Below are positions 14,691 to 17,153 of a DNA stretch of 17,153 nt, one piece after another (position 1 is the first letter of the stretch; each line of letters opens with the position of its first letter). The notes under the pieces are model-generated. The model did not search any database, had not been told where the DNA came from, and saw nothing but the letters and a program-made list of their open reading frames with translations. The stretch covers positions 1 to 17,153 of the forward strand of contig DASZHS010000036.1 in assembly GCA_035937595.1 (NCBI GenBank), in the 5' to 3' direction. The DNA comes from Palsa-459 sp035937595 (GTDB lineage: Bacteria; Actinomycetota; Acidimicrobiia; Acidimicrobiales; RAAP-2). The translations under genes and the position numbers were made by a program.

Positions 14691-14712
14691 AGATAACTTC
14701 CGCCTGTTATCT
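14691..14712. promoter_or_regulatory. Candidate operator upstream of the TPR lipoprotein
   Basis: AGATAAC (14691-14697) and GTTATCT (14706-14712) are a perfect 7-bp inverted repeat with an 8-base spacer, giving 15-base centre spacing suited to a dimeric regulator. On the minus strand a weak TTGGCC ... TATCTT promoter-like pair (about 17-base spacing) overlaps it. Its distance to the chosen start is about 145 bases. No regulator can be named. Confidence 0.35.
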
Positions 14713-14832
14713 GGCCAAGTGCTTTTCGTGTGTATTTATGGATTTGAGTCCCAACTTGTCGACAACAACACACCAACCGCTCGGTGTCTTCTGTACGTCA
14801 CGTTGCCGATCACGCACGTGGCGCGCGACGCT

Positions 14833-14865
14833 GTGCCGAGTCCGCGGTCATCTGGCACTCGGCAC
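14833..14865. repeat. Inverted repeat with 9-bp perfect stem
   Basis: GTGCCGAGT (14833-14841) and ACTCGGCAC (14857-14865) pair perfectly around a 15-base loop. No gene ends or begins beside it, so it is not simply a terminator of a recognised gene. Confidence 0.6.
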
Positions 14866-14977
14866 CAGAGGCCGTCGCCGTGCCAACAGAAGCCGAGTGA
14901 CACGCCAGCAACACGCGCCGCGCGCCGCGCGCCAGGCAAGCCGCGTCATCATCAATTGGACGGCGTCTCGTCGATAC

Positions 14978-15009
14978 GGGCCAGCAGTCTGTGACGATGA
15001 CGCTGGCCC
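14978..15009. repeat. Inverted repeat with 11-bp bulged stem
   Basis: GGGCCAGC (14978-14985) pairs with GCTGGCCC (15002-15009), and after a single unpaired A the stem continues with GTC (14987-14989) and GAC (14999-15001), leaving a 9-base loop. A perfect palindrome TTGACGTCAA follows at 15023-15032. It is far from any recognised gene end. Confidence 0.6.
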
Positions 15010-15200
15010 AATGGTTGCAGGGTTGACGTCAAGTGCAGTACCGGGGCCATCAAGGCGACTCATGTGACGAGAGGCGTCCTGCCCGCACCGCACCTTGACC
15101 GACGACCATCGGAAGCATGGGGGTCGTCCGATCACGAGCGGAGCACTCATCTCTGACGCAGAGAGTGGACGCCCTGCTGTGCACCAAGGGACGTCCGCTT

Positions 15201-15228
15201 GATCGAGCGAGGCGCGTTCGCTCGGATC
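15201..15228 (-). terminator. Second hairpin downstream of the collagen-like gene
   Basis: GATCGAGCGA (15201-15210) pairs with TCGCTCGGATC (15218-15228) with one bulged G, giving ten base pairs and a 7-base loop. It adjoins the hairpin at 15229-15260, and the pair probably ends transcription of the minus-strand collagen-like gene. Confidence 0.5.
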
Positions 15229-15260
15229 CCGGAGGAGAGGTCTCTCGACCTCCCCTCCGG
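15229..15260 (-). terminator. Strong hairpin downstream of the collagen-like gene
   Basis: CCGGAGG A GAGGTC (15229-15242) pairs with GACCTC C CCTCCGG (15247-15260): 13 base pairs with one A-C mismatch and a TCTC loop. It begins 45 bases after the stop at 15306. No T-run follows on the minus strand. Confidence 0.65.
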
Positions 15261-15305
15261 TAATCCATTCCCCTTAGCCGGTGCTCCTCGCGCGAGACGG
15301 TCGAC

Positions 15306-17153
15306 CTATGGCACCTGGACCAGGATCGAGCCGGTGGTGAACGTCGCGGTGCCCGAACCGCCCTGCACGGCGTACTCCGCCGTGAAGGTCGTCGTCCCGG
15401 CATTGGTGAGCGTCACCACGTAGGAGGCGCTTCCGATGAACGGAGCGGCGTCGACGCGCTGGCTTCCCACGGCGGTGGCGTTCGATGCCGCAACCGTGTT
15501 GGCACCCGTCTCCTCGTAGGCCATGTAGCAGCCGACGTTGCTCGAGTTGTTGGTGCAGTCGGTCGTCAGCGTCACCATGACCTGCTCCCCCGCGGTTCCC
15601 GTGACCGCCACCGTCGCACCGTGCAGCACGGTTCCGAACGTGGTGGACGAGGTCGAGAGGCTGGCAGTGTCGTTGCCCACGCTGAAGGTCGGCGTCGCTC
15701 CCGCTGGCCCCTTGATGCTGGACCCGCTGTCGACCCAAGCCGAAGCCGTGCAGCTGTAGACCTCGCCGTTGGCAAGGTCGATGTCGGTGTTGCCAGTTGT
15801 GCACGCGCCCGAGGGGACACCCGCACTCGTCACGACGCTCGACCCGTTGGTCCCGTTGGTCCCGTTGGTGCCGTTGGTGCCCGTGGCACCAGTGGCGCCG
15901 GCGGCTCCCGTGGGCCCCTTGATGCTGGATCCACTGTCGACCCAGGACGTAGAGGGGCAGTTGTAGACCTCGCCGTTGGCCAAGTCGATGTCGACGTTGC
16001 CGGTCGAGCACACACCTGACGGAACGCCAGCACTCGTCACAACACTTGCCCCGTTGGTCCCGTTGGTCCCGTTGGTCCCGTTGGTACCCGTTGGCCCCTT
16101 GATGTTGGATGCACTGTCAACCCAGGCCGAAGCCGTGCACGTGTAGATCTCTCCATTGGCACGGTCGATGTCGGAGTTACCCGTGGTGCACGAACCGCTC
16201 GGGACGCCGGCGCTCGTAACAACGCTCGATCCATTGGTCCCGTTGGTCCCGTTGGTCCCGTTGGTTCCAGCTGAGCCTTGGGGCCCGGTTGGACCGGTTG
16301 GGCCCGTCGCACCCTGGGGGCCCTGCGGTCCCGTCGCGCCCTGTGGTCCCGTCGCACCGGTTGATCCAGTGTTGCCCTTGGGGCCTTGCGCGCCCGTGGC
16401 ACCAGTTGCGCCGGTCGAGCCGGTGTTGCCCTTGGGACCTTGCGCGCCAGTCGCACCTGTTGCACCGGTCGAGCCGGTGTTGCCCTTTGGACCCTGCGGG
16501 CCGGTCGGCCCCTGCGGACCCGTGGCACCAGTGGCACCAGTGGCACCAGTGGCACCAGTGTTGCCCTTAGGACCTTGGGCGCCAGTGGCACCCGTCGCGC
16601 CAGTGGCTCCCGTGTTGCCCTTGGGGCCCTGTGCACCCGTGGCGCCAGTGGCACCCGTGTTGCCCTTGGGGCCCTGTGAACCCGTGGCGCCAGTGGCACC
16701 CGTGGCGCCGGTGGCACCGGTGTTGCCCTTGGGACCTTGCGCGCCCGTTGCACCCGTGGCGCCGGCCGCTCCAGTGGCACCTGTGTTGCCGTTGGGACCT
16801 TGGGCGCCAGTAGCACCTGTAGCCCCGGTGTCGCCCTTCGGGCCCTGCGGTCCAGTCGGACCGGTGGGTCCAGTGTTCCCCTGGGAACCCTGCGGGCCTG
16901 TCGCACCCTGTGGGCCGGTCGCGCCAGCAGCTCCGGTGTTACCAGTGGCACCCGTTGCGCCAGTAGCTCCGGTGTTACCGGTGGCGCCCGTCGCGCCAGT
17001 TGCTCCCGTGGCGCCAGTGGCACCCGTCGCGCCAGTGGCTCCCGTGTTACCGGTGGCTCCCGTCGCGCCAGTGGCGCCGGTGGCGCCAGTGGCACCCGTG
17101 GCACCTGTCGCCCCGGTGTCGCCCTTCGGACCCTGCGGGCCAGTCGGACCCGT
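15306..17153 (-). CDS. Collagen-like repeat protein, 5' end outside window
   Basis: One minus-strand frame is open from the window edge (17153) to a TAG at 15306-15308, giving 615 residues without the N-terminus. Residues 1 to about 295 are nearly uninterrupted Gly-X-Y triplets, mostly GAT, with GPQGPKGNTG/GDTG spacers, as in bacterial collagen-like proteins such as BclA. Then come (TNG)4 runs alternating with three 45-residue cassettes, each with cysteines at positions 14 and 31, and a 133-residue C-terminal domain of Thr/Val-rich strands with two cysteines (DCTNN...VGCY) that may be a beta-sandwich trimerisation domain. Ser/Thr-rich repeats may be glycosylated. There is no C-terminal anchor (no LPXTG, no helix), so attachment, if any, depends on the missing N-terminus. 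It probably forms a surface or secreted filament. Two hairpins follow it. Confidence 0.9.
   Translation of the reverse strand, partial: TGPTGPQGPKGDTGATGATGATGATGATGATGATGNTGATGATGATGATGATGATGATGNTGATGATGATGNTGAAGATGPQGATGPQGSQGNTGPTGPTGPQGPKGDTGATGATGAQGPNGNTGATGAAGATGATGAQGPKGNTGATGATGATGATGSQGPKGNTGATGATGAQGPKGNTGATGATGATGAQGPKGNTGATGATGATGATGPQGPTGPQGPKGNTGSTGATGATGAQGPKGNTGSTGATGATGAQGPKGNTGSTGATGPQGATGPQGPQGATGPTGPTGPQGSAGTNGTNGTNGTNGSSVVTSAGVPSGSCTTGNSDIDRANGEIYTCTASAWVDSASNIKGPTGTNGTNGTNGTNGASVVTSAGVPSGVCSTGNVDIDLANGEVYNCPSTSWVDSGSSIKGPTGAAGATGATGTNGTNGTNGTNGSSVVTSAGVPSGACTTGNTDIDLANGEVYSCTASAWVDSGSSIKGPAGATPTFSVGNDTASLSTSSTTFGTVLHGATVAVTGTAGEQVMVTLTTDCTNNSSNVGCYMAYEETGANTVAASNATAVGSQRVDAAPFIGSASYVVTLTNAGTTTFTAEYAVQGGSGTATFTTGSILVQVP
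15708..15842 (-). repeat. Cysteine cassette copy 3 (45 codons)
   Basis: Exactly 135 bp, coding SSVVTSAGVPSGAC, then LANGEVYSC and WVDSGSSIKG. It leads directly into the C-terminal domain without a further collagen run. Confidence 0.85.
15915..16049 (-). repeat. Cysteine cassette copy 2 (45 codons)
   Basis: Exactly 135 bp, coding ASVVTSAGVPSGVC, then LANGEVYNC and WVDSGSSIKG. It is followed by GPTGAAGATGATG and another (TNG)4 run. Confidence 0.85.
16095..16229 (-). repeat. Cysteine cassette copy 1 (45 codons)
   Basis: Exactly 135 bp, coding SSVVTSAGVPSGSC, then ANGEIYTC and WVDSASNIKG. This is the most divergent of the three copies (Arg for Leu before ANGE, Ile for Val, SAS for SGS). A (TNG)4 run lies on each side. 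Confidence 0.85.
16263..17153 (-). repeat. Tandem 9-base-periodic repeats coding Gly-X-Thr collagen-like tract
   Basis: The DNA has a 9-base rhythm (for example ggcaccagt repeated four times at 16527-16562) that codes for Gly-Ala-Thr triplets. A longer unit of GPKGNTG followed by several GAT triplets recurs about eight times. Synonymous third-base differences distinguish copies, so the array is not recent pure slippage. Assembly or copy-number errors are possible here. Confidence 0.88.

Larger units (their letters stand above)
14547..15305. other. Intergenic region of about 760 bp without convincing gene, rich in inverted repeats
   Basis: No frame here shows the high third-position GC of the neighbours or a recognisable protein. 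The GC content is lower, notably from 14570 to 14800, with A/T runs such as around 14721-14745. The region holds at least six inverted repeats (14691-14712, 14833-14865, 14978-15009, 15101-15128, 15201-15228, 15229-15260) and several short perfect palindromes (14661-14670, 14756-14765, 15023-15032). The part near 14600-14720 is upstream of the lipoprotein gene and the part near 15200-15260 is downstream of the collagen-like gene. The middle is unexplained. Confidence 0.7.

Noticed and set aside
14547..14800. Riboswitch or c-di-GMP aptamer in the lipoprotein leader
   Set aside because: I found dyads but no arrangement of helices or conserved loops matching a known aptamer class.
14848..15403. 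Small minus-strand open frames (100 and 117 codons) in the gap
   Set aside because: They lack a recognisable domain and ribosome binding site, have unbiased third positions, and one overlaps the end of the collagen-like gene.
16037..17104. Minus-strand open frame starting MPRVPLAP, 355 codons
   Set aside because: It is the collagen-like array read one base out of frame. The true frame gives Gly-X-Y throughout and joins the cassettes and C-terminal domain.
16263..17153. CRISPR-like or satellite array
   Set aside because: The repeats have a 9-base period, no constant spacers, and code for Gly-X-Y triplets without interruption, so they are coding repeats.

Overview
The window is high-GC DNA (roughly 70% in the coding parts), densely coded, with many GTG/TTG starts and short gene overlaps. 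The gene order pgsA-type phosphatidyltransferase, gcvH, garA-like FHA protein, ftsR-like MerR regulator, DUF151 bifunctional-nuclease protein is the order I recall from mycobacteria (around Rv1822-Rv1829), so this is an actinobacterial chromosome. The disordered R/G/P-rich proteins and the overall style suggest a deep-branching actinobacterium such as Acidimicrobiia, but that rank is inference. No tRNA, rRNA, CRISPR array, transposase or phage gene is seen.

Layout. Positions 1-194 (minus) carry the N-terminal end of a gene resembling an S9 (prolyl-oligopeptidase) peptidase, divergent from a plus-strand pair: a CYTH-domain protein (226-720) and a YhdH/AcuI-like medium-chain reductase (717-1706) that overlap by 4 bases. 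All other genes are on the minus strand, so they read from high to low coordinate. A DUF4232 protein with a membrane anchor and a Thr-rich linker (1726-2349) converges on the reductase. From 11557 down to 2452 lies one directional run of ten genes: TPR protein with a long disordered N-terminus, potassium channel, FbaB-type class I aldolase, KorA and KorB of a 2-oxoacid:ferredoxin oxidoreductase, a CDP-alcohol phosphatidyltransferase, GcvH, a GarA-like protein, an FtsR-like regulator, and the DUF151 protein. Two strong consecutive hairpins (2382-2437) follow its last gene. The tight junctions suggest one or a few operons combining central carbon metabolism (aldolase, KorAB, glycine cleavage H protein, GarA as a regulator of 2-oxoglutarate metabolism) with membrane lipid synthesis and division control.

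Upstream (11624-14546) are a large polytopic YfhO/PTPS-related membrane protein and a TPR lipoprotein, probably envelope functions. Then comes about 760 bp without a convincing gene (14547-15305), less GC-rich than its surroundings and crowded with perfect or near-perfect inverted repeats.

The right end (15306-17153, minus) is one continuous open frame with no start inside the window, so its N-terminus is missing. It encodes a collagen-like protein: about 295 residues of Gly-X-Y repeats (mostly Gly-Ala-Thr), three 45-residue cassettes each with two cysteines and exactly 135 bp long, and a 133-residue C-terminal domain likely to be beta-rich. Because the frame lacks an ATG for most of its length, simple ORF calling shows only fragments or out-of-frame shadows here. 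This protein and the hairpin-rich region beside it are the most unusual content.
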